Counted from the stretch's first letter, positions 16,037 to 23,085 are shown. The stretch: DNA of 33,579 bases from an uncultured Mycoplasmatota bacterium (GCA_900549285.1 URNW01000016.1:1-33579); one strand, 5' to 3'. Translations and numbers: made by a program. Notes: generated by a model from the sequence alone, not told the origin.

Positions 16037-17587
16037 ATGAATTTTATCCAATATTTATTTGACAATTCTTCTCAAATACTTGAACTACTGCTAGAGCACA
16101 TAGAACTAACCTTTTTATCAGTATTCGTTGCTATTTTAATAGGCGTTCCTATTGGAATATTAATTAATTATGTAAAGAAGCTTAGTCATCCTATTTTAGC
16201 AATATCAAATATTATGCAGGCAATTCCTTCTATGGCATTATTGGGCTTTATGATTCCCTTTTTAGGAATTGGCACCATACCTGCTATTATTATGGTAGTA
16301 TTATATTCTCTTTTACCCATTATAAAAAATACATATATTGGCTTAGAAGGGATTGATCATGAGACATTAGAAGCTGCCGAAGGAATAGGGTTAACTAAGT
16401 GGCAAATTCTAACCAGGATAAAACTGCCATTAGCTCTACCTGTTATTATGGGAGGAATAAGAATTTCTGCTGTAAGTGCAGTTGGACTTATGACACTAGC
16501 TGCTTTTTGTGGAGCAGGGGGACTAGGATATCTTGTTTATGCAGGTATTCGTTCAATTAATAATATGCAAATACTTTCAGGAGCAATTCCAGCCTGTATA
16601 TTAGCACTTTTCATAGATTATTTATTAGGAATTGTTGAAAATTTAGTAACCCCAAAATATCATGAACAAAAAAGAACTTTAAAAGGTAAAAAAATAATTT
16701 TAGTATTTTGTGTAATCTTACTAATAATAATTTTGTTTTTTCCTTTATTAAAAAAAGAAAATACCAAGAATACAATTACAATTGGTAGTATGGATTTTAC
16801 AGAACAAGAGATATTATCATATATGATCGAAGAATTAATAGAAAATCGTACAGATATAAATGTAAATAAAAGACTATCTTTAGGATCTTCTAATATTGTT
16901 TTAGAATCTTTAAAAAGAGATGATATTGATTTATATATTGATTATACAGGTACTATTTATGGAAGCGTTCTAAAAAAGGACCCAATACAGAATACAGAAG
17001 AAGTATACCGTATTTCTAAAGAAGAAATGAAAGAAAAATATGATATAAATATTTTAAAACCATTAAATTTTAATAATACTTATACTTTAGCCGTAACCAA
17101 AAAGACTGCTTCAACATACAATTTAACGACAATTAGTGATTTAAGTAAAGTAGCAAATGAACTTATTTTTTCTCCAACACTTCTTTTTATGGAAAGATCT
17201 GATTGCTGGTTAGGATTACAACAAGCTTATCCAATCCAATTTAAAAGTATTACCCCCATAGATGGTGCTCCAAGATATATTGCTCTTCTAAATGAAGAAA
17301 GTGATGTAATAGATGCTTACTCTACAGATGGCTTATTAAAAAAGTATGATTTAGTCGTTTTAGAAGATGATAAAAATTTCTTTCTGCCATATGAAGCAAT
17401 TCCTTTAGCAAATAACCGTTTATTAAAAGATTATCCAGAAGTAATTTCCCTTTTAGAAGAACTAGGAAATTATTTAAATGATAATGTTATGAGAAATTTA
17501 AATTATCAAGTAGATGAAGAAAGACAAAAACCTAGTATGGTAGCTCACAACTTTTTAGAACAGCAAGGACTTTTAAAAGAAATATAA
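16037..17587 (+). CDS. Fused permease and substrate-binding protein of a quaternary-amine ABC transporter
   Basis: The N-terminal part (about 1-215) is a BPD-type permease with about six spans and the EAA loop EAAEGIGLTKWQILTRIKLP that docks on the ATPase. One more span (about 222-240) leads to an extracytoplasmic OpuAC-type binding domain (about 246-516: TIGSMDFTEQEIL, IDYTGTIYG, IDAYSTDG). This equals OpuCB plus OpuCC in one chain and makes a separate lipoprotein unnecessary. Substrates are probably trimethylammonium compounds such as choline, carnitine or betaine. The aromatic cage residues cannot be assigned reliably by eye. The RBS TAGGAGGAA precedes the ATG. It is the last gene of the operon, with a terminator directly after the stop. 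Confidence 0.92.
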   Translation: MNFIQYLFDNSSQILELLLEHIELTFLSVFVAILIGVPIGILINYVKKLSHPILAISNIMQAIPSMALLGFMIPFLGIGTIPAIIMVVLYSLLPIIKNTYIGLEGIDHETLEAAEGIGLTKWQILTRIKLPLALPVIMGGIRISAVSAVGLMTLAAFCGAGGLGYLVYAGIRSINNMQILSGAIPACILALFIDYLLGIVENLVTPKYHEQKRTLKGKKIILVFCVILLIIILFFPLLKKENTKNTITIGSMDFTEQEILSYMIEELIENRTDINVNKRLSLGSSNIVLESLKRDDIDLYIDYTGTIYGSVLKKDPIQNTEEVYRISKEEMKEKYDINILKPLNFNNTYTLAVTKKTASTYNLTTISDLSKVANELIFSPTLLFMERSDCWLGLQQAYPIQFKSITPIDGAPRYIALLNEESDVIDAYSTDGLLKKYDLVVLEDDKNFFLPYEAIPLANNRLLKDYPEVISLLEELGNYLNDNVMRNLNYQVDEERQKPSMVAHNFLEQQGLLKEI

Positions 17588-17615
17588 AAACACATCACAA
17601 GATGTGTTATTTTTC
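17586..17615. terminator. Bidirectional terminator between the transporter and rpmB
   Basis: AACACATC (17589-17596) and GATGTGTT (17601-17608) form a hairpin. A T-rich run follows on both strands, so it serves both converging genes. Confidence 0.82.
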
Positions 17616-17768
17616 CATAGTTCTAGCTTCTCTAGCACTGATTCTTACCTTTTCTCCATTAATAGTTTTCTTTTGAATATTAGGTTTTTGTTTCATTTTA
17701 GTTGCATTAAGTGCATGACTTCTTTTATTACCTGTTAAAGGTTTCTTTGTTGTAATTTTTTTAGCCAT
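17607..17768 (-). CDS. rpmB: Ribosomal protein bL28, short form
   Basis: A 53-residue minus-strand gene encodes a 50S subunit protein. The core LTGNKRSHALNATK, followed by KPNIQKKTINGEKVRISAR, matches the bL28 pattern TG...GN..SHA...TKR...PNLQ. It is about ten residues shorter than many bL28 proteins. It also lacks the N-terminal Cys pair of the zinc-binding form, as expected for the zinc-independent type. A strong GGAGGTGG site lies at 17773-17780, just before the ATG at 17768. It is monocistronic, with its own promoter and a shared terminator. Confidence 0.87.
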   Translation of the reverse strand: MAKKITTKKPLTGNKRSHALNATKMKQKPNIQKKTINGEKVRISAREARTMEK

Positions 17769-17772
17769 TTTG

Positions 17773-17828
17773 CCACCTCCATAAATTTCTTACTTAAAAA
17801 CTTTATCATATTATATAAAAAAAGTCAA
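17773..17828 (-). promoter_or_regulatory. Probable rpmB promoter and RBS
   Basis: On the minus strand TTGACT (17828-17823), 17 bases and TAAAGT (17805-17800) form a promoter with a good -35 and a weak -10. The ribosome binding site is GGAGGTGG at 17780-17773. Confidence 0.5.
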
Positions 17829-17922
17829 TTTATAAAAGCTTTTTTCTCAATATTTATAAATAATTTCTTTACAAATAACTAAAAATGAGTACATATCATA
17901 TCATAAATTATTAAGTTTTAAA

Positions 17923-17950
17923 TCATATAAAATAAAAAAGAACATACAAT
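17923..17950 (+). promoter_or_regulatory. Putative sporulation sigma-E promoter of the spoVID-like operon
   Basis: TCATATA (17923-17929) matches 6 of 7 positions of the sigma-E -35 consensus KMATATT. CATACAAT (17943-17950), 13 bases later, is a perfect match to the sigma-E -10 (CATACANT). No sigma-A promoter of comparable quality precedes the gene. The implied leader is very short, with AGGAG (17956-17960) near the transcript start, which is a caution. Confidence 0.5.
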
Positions 17951-17968
17951 TTTTTAGGAGATGATTTA

Positions 17969-18607
17969 ATGAATTGTAAAATACCATTTACAAAAGATAT
18001 TGATTTTGAAAAAAAAGTAAGTGAAATAACATCTATTAGTTTAGAACATGAAACTAAAGTAGAAGATGGCATACTAAAGGGGAATTTTATTGTATCAGGA
18101 GATTTTAAAAGTCATGAAGTAAGTGTAAATAAAGAAGCTTTTTCTTATATTTTGCCATTTGAAATTGATTTAGCAGAAGATGTAGATCCAAATACAATTG
18201 AATTTATGATTGAAGATTTCACTTATGAAATAATAGATAGTAGTATATTAAGAGTAAATATTGATTTTAATGTTATAGCAAGTTTAAAAGAAAAAGAAGA
18301 AGAAAAGCCTTTATTTCAAGATGTAACGAATGCTTTTTTAGACACGGATACTTTAACAGAAGATTTAAGAAAAACAGAAGAAGCGAAAAAAGAAGAAAAA
18401 AAAGAAAGTGAAGAGATGATGATAAATAATATAAAAGAAGAAGATAGTGATTATACTACCTATCATATTCATATAGTAAGTGAAGAAGAAAACATAGAGA
18501 CTATTTGTAATATGTATGACACGAATATAAATATATTACAAGATTATAATGATTTAACGAATATAATGCCAAAGGACAAAATAATAATTCCTGAAAATCA
18601 TGAATAA
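17969..18607 (+). CDS. spoVID: SpoVID-like spore coat morphogenetic protein (SPOCS + LysM)
   Basis: In Bacillus, SpoVID encases the forespore with coat layers; SipL is the clostridial counterpart. Residues about 15-100 match the SPOCS (DUF3794) beta domain: GNFIVSGDFKSHEVSVNKE, FSYILPFEI and the FTYEIID...LRVNIDFNV segment. A very acidic Glu/Lys linker (about 105-155) follows. A single LysM domain (about 160-209) ends the protein, with IETICNMYDTNINIL and IMPKDKIIIP. This is the SpoVID arrangement in a 212-residue form, much shorter than the B. subtilis protein. The AGGAG site supports the ATG at 17969. The YsxE-like gene overlaps its end by 8 bases, the same neighbour as in B. subtilis. Confidence 0.78.
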   Translation: MNCKIPFTKDIDFEKKVSEITSISLEHETKVEDGILKGNFIVSGDFKSHEVSVNKEAFSYILPFEIDLAEDVDPNTIEFMIEDFTYEIIDSSILRVNIDFNVIASLKEKEEEKPLFQDVTNAFLDTDTLTEDLRKTEEAKKEEKKESEEMMINNIKEEDSDYTTYHIHIVSEEENIETICNMYDTNINILQDYNDLTNIMPKDKIIIPENHE

Positions 18608-19499
18608 TGCCTTAGAAGTATTAAAACGAGAACTTAAACCATATCGCTTAACTAAAAAGAAAAATGTAACGATTATAGATTCTACGAGTGGTACATTTGT
18701 AGTAAAAGAAAAAAAGGATAATAAAATAGCTAATGCTTATGAATATTTAATAAGTCGTAATTTTGATTATTTTCCTAAATTAGCATTAGAAGAAAGAGAA
18801 GAAGTAAATGTATTTGAATACGTGGAAGATACTTCTATGCCCAAAGAACAAAAAGCTATGGATATGATTGATTTAGTAGCTCTTCTTCATAATAAAACAA
18901 CATATTTTAAAGAAGTTACGGAAGATCAATATAAAGAAATATATGAAAATTTAAAAAATAATATCATTTATACAGAAAACTATTATAATTCGTTGTATGA
19001 AAGATTATTAGAAGAAATTTATCCATCACCAAGTCATTATTTGCTAATGAGAAATATGTATAAAATTTTTCAATCTTTGGATTTTTGTAGCCAAAAGTTA
19101 GATGAATGGTTTTCGAAAGTAAAAGAAGATTTAAAAACAAGAGTAGCATATATTCATAATAATTTAGAGACAGATCACTATATAAAAAATACCAAAGAAT
19201 ACTTAATTAGTTGGGAAAAATCTAGAATAGATTCACCTATTTTAGATTTAATTGTTTTCTATCAAAAAGAGTATATGAATTTAAATTTTGAACCAATTAT
19301 AGAAAGATATATGCGAAATTATCCACTAAATCCTCAAGAACAATGTTTATTTTTTATTGTAATAAGTATTCCTCCTATCATGAATTTAGAAGGAAGCGAA
19401 ATAAGTGTAACAAAAGAAATACGAAAGAAATTAGATTATTTATTTAAGACAGAAAATCTTGTAAAAAAAATATTTCCCCAATTTAGCGAGGATAAATAA
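18600..19499 (+). CDS. ysxE: YsxE-like spore coat protein, CotS family, degenerate kinase fold
   Basis: CotS-family proteins have an aminoglycoside-phosphotransferase-like fold and sit in the spore coat. The 299-residue product shows the expected layout: an N-lobe with STSGTFVVKEKK (Lys of strand 3) and an AYEYL helix, a hinge at VFEYVE, and MIDLVALLHNKT. The C-lobe catalytic region is YIHNNLETDHYI, then YLISWEKSRIDSPILDLIVFY. The loop HGD is replaced by H186-N187-N188 and the metal-binding Asp by S204 in SWE, so phosphotransfer is unlikely. Overlap with the spoVID-like gene and the same order as in B. subtilis support the name. The role is probably structural. Confidence 0.75.
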   Translation: MNNALEVLKRELKPYRLTKKKNVTIIDSTSGTFVVKEKKDNKIANAYEYLISRNFDYFPKLALEEREEVNVFEYVEDTSMPKEQKAMDMIDLVALLHNKTTYFKEVTEDQYKEIYENLKNNIIYTENYYNSLYERLLEEIYPSPSHYLLMRNMYKIFQSLDFCSQKLDEWFSKVKEDLKTRVAYIHNNLETDHYIKNTKEYLISWEKSRIDSPILDLIVFYQKEYMNLNFEPIIERYMRNYPLNPQEQCLFFIVISIPPIMNLEGSEISVTKEIRKKLDYLFKTENLVKKIFPQFSEDK

Positions 19500-19665
19500 T
19501 ACGAAATAGAAGATAAAATAAAATAAAAGTTTCCACTAATAAAATAAAAATATTGAAGCGAAAAGGCAAAATTAAAGTAATAAGGATTTGATAAAAAATT
19601 AAAATACATAAACAAAAAATAGCTAAAATGGTAAAAAAGCCACCACCATGTCGATTTGGATACAT
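19483..19665 (-). CDS. Small membrane protein, unknown function
   Basis: This 60-residue minus-strand protein has a short hydrophilic N-terminus (MYPNRHGGG) and two membrane segments at about 10-33 and 36-56. I do not recognise it. The start at ATG 19665 has AGGTGA with five bases to the ATG, the standard signal in this genome, which is the main reason to accept it. Its 3' end overlaps the ysxE-like gene by 17 bases on the opposite strand. No clear promoter or terminator is seen. Confidence 0.55.
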   Translation of the reverse strand: MYPNRHGGGFFTILAIFCLCILIFYQILITLILPFRFNIFILLVETFILFYLLFRIIYPR

Positions 19666-19746
19666 ATCACTCACCTAATGATATATTATGAATAAGTAAA
19701 AAAAGAGTTAAAAATTCATATGGCAAAATTTGTCGAACACTTTTTC

Positions 19747-19775
19747 TTGATTATTACTGAGAGTAAATATATAAT
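19747..19775 (+). promoter_or_regulatory. Sigma-A promoter of a small RNA
   Basis: TTGATT (19747-19752), 17 bases and TATAAT (19770-19775). Transcription would begin near 19782, at the base of the first hairpin of the small RNA. Confidence 0.75.
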
Positions 19776-19781
19776 AGTGAT

Positions 19782-19878
19782 GTACAGATGAAATTTCTGT
19801 ACAAAATAAAGCACTTGGCCAAAATTTCCAAACTCTCTTTTGGCTTATATGCCCTCGAGGTCAAGTGCTTTTTTATTT
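19782..19878 (+). ncRNA. Candidate structured small RNA with intrinsic terminator
   Basis: Directly after a good promoter, GTACAGA (19782-19788) pairs with TCTGTAC (19796-19802). A second module then closes with AAAATAAAGCACTTG (19803-19817) against CAAGTGC (19862-19868) plus the T run. Inside it GCCAAAA (19818-19824) pairs with TTTTGGC (19838-19844), and the palindrome CCTCGAGG lies at 19853-19860. The loop of the inner hairpin holds CCAAACTCTC. No ribosome binding site or ORF is present. I match it to no riboswitch, 6S, SRP or tmRNA consensus. The T run follows the outer stem, so the transcript probably ends near 19878. The next gene has its own promoter, which argues for an independent trans-acting RNA rather than a leader. 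Confidence 0.62.
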
Positions 19879-19929
19879 TGATTTAAAATATAGTAAATAA
19901 AATGTAAAGATATTGACAAAATTTGATAA

Positions 19930-19969
19930 TTGTTTTTTCCTTTTTTTGCTGATATAATAGATTAGGTGA
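19930..19969 (+). promoter_or_regulatory. Promoter and RBS of the gene at 19975
   Basis: TTGTTT (19930-19935), 17 bases and TATAAT (19953-19958) form the promoter. AGGTGA precedes the ATG at 19975. A second TTGACA at 19913-19918 is too far from any -10. Confidence 0.7.
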
Positions 19970-19974
19970 ATCAT

Positions 19975-20817
19975 ATGAGGGAAGAGTATTTTGTGAATAT
20001 TGCTTTTGAAGAATCAATAAAATCATATATAGCAAATGCGAATAATCAAAATAATGTACATTATAATACTTCTTTCGTTATAGTAATTCGCTTACTAATT
20101 TTAATATATGGCAAATTAGACATCTTGAATCCATATTATTTAAAAAATAGTATAGTATTTATGAATAATCTTGCCAAATTTGGCGTAAATAAATCAGAAA
20201 TTGCTTTATTTAAAGACGATTTTTTAAGATTTTATGAATTTGAAAAAGAAAATGAAAAAAGAAAAATAAAAATTAGAAATCCATATTTCACTGTTATTCA
20301 ACAGTATTTAGTAGATATGTTTATTGCTAAGAAAAAGAAAGAATCTGTCTCTTTAAAGGAAGAGGAAACTTTTTTAGATTTAATTTATTCTTCTCACACA
20401 ACCAATCCATATCGAATCGCTTACAATTATTTAATGAGTGATGATCCTAATTTTATTGAAAAATATTACTATTCTAAATTAAATGAAATGGATGTAACCC
20501 GTGAAATAGCATTAGAAAAAACTATTAATGGCAATTTAAATTTAGAAGCTTTAAACTATTTAGGAATTAATTTATCTAATTTAAAAAATATGAGTAATGA
20601 AGAAATTATGAAGTCTCAAAATAAAGCTTATGAATATTTTGAAGTTGATGCCGAAAGTCCAAAACGTGATCAAGATTTAAAAGAAGCAATTGATTACTAT
20701 AAAATACATGGTAGAAAGCTAACTAGCGGGAATGGCTATGTTGATATACTATTATTAATGAGTGTAATTGTAACATCATTAAGTGTTATATCTATTATTA
20801 TTTTCAGTCTGATTTAG
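19975..20817 (+). CDS. Tail-anchored protein of unknown function
   Basis: I do not recognise this 280-residue protein. It is soluble and helical over most of its length, with a Lys-rich stretch (about 85-125) and many Asn and Tyr residues. A single hydrophobic segment of about 22 residues sits at the extreme C-terminus (VDILLLMSVIVTSLSVISII and onward). That makes it a likely tail-anchored protein facing the cytoplasm. The start at ATG 19975 fits the AGGTGA signal; the in-frame GTG at 19966 overlaps it. The yutD gene begins 9 bases after its stop, so the two are probably co-transcribed. Confidence 0.68.
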   Translation: MREEYFVNIAFEESIKSYIANANNQNNVHYNTSFVIVIRLLILIYGKLDILNPYYLKNSIVFMNNLAKFGVNKSEIALFKDDFLRFYEFEKENEKRKIKIRNPYFTVIQQYLVDMFIAKKKKESVSLKEEETFLDLIYSSHTTNPYRIAYNYLMSDDPNFIEKYYYSKLNEMDVTREIALEKTINGNLNLEALNYLGINLSNLKNMSNEEIMKSQNKAYEYFEVDAESPKRDQDLKEAIDYYKIHGRKLTSGNGYVDILLLMSVIVTSLSVISIIIFSLI

Positions 20818-20826
20818 GGAGGGTTT

Positions 20827-21108
20827 ATGGAAGTAATAACAATACATAATAAAAAATATCAAGTAATAAATAATTATAAAGATGCAATTAATGTTGAGGA
20901 GTTAGAAGAAAAAATAACCGAATACTTTGATGATTTTGATTATATTGTAGGAGATATAGCCTACGGAAAATTAAGATTAAAAGGATTCAATAGTAAAACG
21001 AATAAAAATTTTAAAGATTTCAATGATGTAGATAAAGTAGAAGAATATATTAAAAATAATTGTGCTTATGGATGTCGTTGGTTTATGATTAGTGAAATAA
21101 AGAATTGA
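20827..21108 (+). CDS. yutD: YutD family protein
   Basis: This small protein is conserved in Bacilli and its function is not established. The 93 residues show the family motifs YDYIVGDxxYxxLRLKGF (here DFDYIVGDIAYGKLRLKGF, about 36-54) and the C-terminal CxxGCxxF (CAYGCRWF). A GGGAGGG site lies a few bases before the ATG. In B. subtilis yutD belongs to the yut cluster that also carries yutH and yutI, and counterparts of both follow here. It is probably in an operon with the upstream tail-anchored protein. Confidence 0.85.
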   Translation: MEVITIHNKKYQVINNYKDAINVEELEEKITEYFDDFDYIVGDIAYGKLRLKGFNSKTNKNFKDFNDVDKVEEYIKNNCAYGCRWFMISEIKN

Positions 21109-21133
21109 AGAATAAAAGATATTTTGATATAAT
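21105..21133 (+). promoter_or_regulatory. Sigma-A promoter of the gene at 21159
   Basis: TTGAAG (21105-21110, overlapping the yutD stop), 17 bases and TATAAT (21128-21133). Confidence 0.75.
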
Positions 21134-21158
21134 AAAAAAAGAATAGAGAGGGATTAAT

Positions 21159-22088
21159 ATGGCAAAAATAAATATTACCAAGCCAACAGGAATGATAGAA
21201 AGTTTAAATGTAATAAGTGCATTTAAAGCTGAAAATAATACCTATGTTGTATTAGATAGTGAAAAAATGGGATCAATGGGTCTTCCAATTATATATGTAA
21301 GTAAATATACGGATAAATTAGAAAAGGTAAATGATGCCAATGAATGGCAAAATGTTAAAAATTATCTAAAAGGAATTATTAGTGGAACAAATTTTGAATA
21401 TTTAAAATTACCAGATCATATTCCCGCAGACGAATTTTATTATACACCGCTAACACTACCTAGTGCTTCTTTTGATGCTATTAAAAGTCGTTATATAATT
21501 CCCACAGATACAGAGCCAAATCATGAAATTTCATCAAACAGTCAAGTTCCATCAACTCCTGTTATGCCAAATCCAAACACTATAAGTAATCAAAATGTAA
21601 ATGTTAGTCCACTACCATCTACATCTCAAAAAAAAGCAGAATCTGAAAATACTATGATGAACTTAATTGATCAAGCTTATACTGTGAATAATAAAACAAC
21701 ACCAGTAACTGAAAATCCTGCATCAGTTAATGTAGAAGAAAGAACTCCATCCCCATTAAAGCAAGAACCAATATCAGTAATTCCTGAAACTAAAACAATT
21801 TCAATGCGTTTTGAAGAAGATAAAGAAACTTTTTTAAAAGCTTGTGAAAATATGTTTGATGCTTTGATATCTAAATATCAAAAAGAATTAGATCGCCTTC
21901 ATGAAAAGGAACAAGAACTTTTAAGAAAAGAACAGGAAATCAATATAAAAATGAATCATGCCAATGAACATTTAGCTAACGCTGAGGCAAAAGAGCAGAT
22001 AGCTAATATTGCTCATGATAATGCTCAAAAAGTAATGGATTTAAATAATTTTATGCCAGTAAATCCGAATAGTAATCCTGAAAACTGA
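21159..22088 (+). CDS. Hypothetical protein with Pro/Thr/Asn linker and C-terminal coiled coil
   Basis: I do not recognise this 309-residue protein. Residues 1-105 look like a compact globular domain (NTYVVLDSEKMGSMGLPIIYV). Residues about 110-215 form a low-complexity linker rich in Pro, Thr, Asn and Ser. Residues about 220-295 form a Glu/Lys/Gln-rich helix with a strong coiled-coil character, suggesting oligomerisation. A short Asn/Pro-rich tail ends it. There is no signal peptide or membrane segment. It has its own promoter, a GAGAGGG site and a terminator, so it is monocistronic. It lies between yutD and the yutH-like gene, but no functional link can be shown. Confidence 0.65.
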   Translation: MAKINITKPTGMIESLNVISAFKAENNTYVVLDSEKMGSMGLPIIYVSKYTDKLEKVNDANEWQNVKNYLKGIISGTNFEYLKLPDHIPADEFYYTPLTLPSASFDAIKSRYIIPTDTEPNHEISSNSQVPSTPVMPNPNTISNQNVNVSPLPSTSQKKAESENTMMNLIDQAYTVNNKTTPVTENPASVNVEERTPSPLKQEPISVIPETKTISMRFEEDKETFLKACENMFDALISKYQKELDRLHEKEQELLRKEQEINIKMNHANEHLANAEAKEQIANIAHDNAQKVMDLNNFMPVNPNSNPEN

Positions 22089-22110
22089 TGTATGAAACCA
22101 TCAGTTTTTT
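22081..22110 (+). terminator. Rho-independent terminator of the 21159 gene
   Basis: AAAACTGATG and CATCAGTTTT form a ten-pair stem followed by T. It overlaps the TGA stop codon. Confidence 0.87.
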
Positions 22111-22134
22111 CATATATTAGAATAAGTGATCCAT

Positions 22135-23061
22135 ATGAAAGATATAATAAATTACTATTATAATTTAAATATAGAAAGCCTAGAAGATTGGGATACTTCC
22201 TACTTTTTTAAATGGAATTCTAATAGTTTTTATTTTGTTCCTTTAAAAAGAACAGAAAAAGAATTGATAGATTTAATAGAAGTAAGTAAAGAATTAAAAA
22301 TAAGAGGAATAGAATGTCATGATATTTTAATGAATAAATTTGGGAAACTAATTACAAATGTATACGGAAATAATTATATTCTTTTAAAACCATTAAAAGA
22401 TATGTATGAACAATACGATATTAAAAGCATGATATCATTTAATCGTAATTTACATTTAACACCGAATAAAAGTAAATTATATCATAATGCTTGGGGAAAA
22501 TTATGGAGTGATAAAATAGATTATTTTGAATATCAAATTCATGAATTAGGGAAGGATAAAGATATTATTTTAGATAGTTTTAGTTACTATATAGGATTAG
22601 GAGAAAATGCTATCAGTTACGTAAATAATACGAATATAAAATATCAAAGAACACAACAAGATCGCATTTGCCTATCTCACAGAAGAATTAAATATCCTAA
22701 TTATAAATTAAATTATTTAAATCCTTTAAGTTTCATTTTCGACTTAGAAGTAAGAGACATAGCGGAATATATAAAAAGTGCTTTTTTTGCTAAAGAAGAT
22801 GCTTTAAATTATTTAAAAGAAGCTTTAAAATTAAATCATTTTACTATTTATAGTTTAGAATTATTATATGCCAGATTATTATATCCATCATATTATTTTG
22901 ATATTTATGAAAATGTAATGAATCATACTGAAAAAGAAGAAAAATTAATCCCTATAATAGATTTAGCAAATGAATATGAAGATTTTCTAAAATCTGCTTA
23001 TATAGAAATAAATAAATATGCTCCAATAGAAGGTATCGATTGGATATTAAATAAAAAATGA
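22135..23061 (+). CDS. YutH-like spore coat protein, CotS family, degenerate
   Basis: The 308-residue protein looks like a second, more diverged CotS-type (aminoglycoside-phosphotransferase-like) coat protein. The evidence is the C-lobe: a catalytic-loop-like LSHRRIKYPNYK with H182-R183-R184 in place of HGD, then FIFDLEVRDIAEYIKSAFF (D203 followed by RDIAEYIK), the pattern of YutH-type proteins. Helical segments follow as in the family. The N-lobe is poorly conserved. Its place between yutD and a yutI-like gene repeats the B. subtilis cluster and supports the assignment. The start is ATG 22135, but the binding site upstream (AAGTGAT) is weak, and ATG-less alternatives at 22126 exist. No sigma-A promoter is obvious. 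Confidence 0.55.
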   Translation: MKDIINYYYNLNIESLEDWDTSYFFKWNSNSFYFVPLKRTEKELIDLIEVSKELKIRGIECHDILMNKFGKLITNVYGNNYILLKPLKDMYEQYDIKSMISFNRNLHLTPNKSKLYHNAWGKLWSDKIDYFEYQIHELGKDKDIILDSFSYYIGLGENAISYVNNTNIKYQRTQQDRICLSHRRIKYPNYKLNYLNPLSFIFDLEVRDIAEYIKSAFFAKEDALNYLKEALKLNHFTIYSLELLYARLLYPSYYFDIYENVMNHTEKEEKLIPIIDLANEYEDFLKSAYIEINKYAPIEGIDWILNKK

Positions 23062-23085
23062 GCTATAAATCTACATTTATAACTC
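23050..23085 (-). terminator. Terminator of the yutI-like gene (minus strand)
   Basis: GAGCTATAAAT and ATTTATAACTC form a hairpin with one mismatch. On the minus strand it is followed by a T-rich run (23059 leftwards), so it serves the NifU-like gene. It overlaps its last codons. Confidence 0.6.

Noticed and set aside
19755..19765. CTGAGAG, reminiscent of the TPP riboswitch core
   Set aside because: It lies inside the spacer of the small RNA promoter and none of the other TPP motifs is present.
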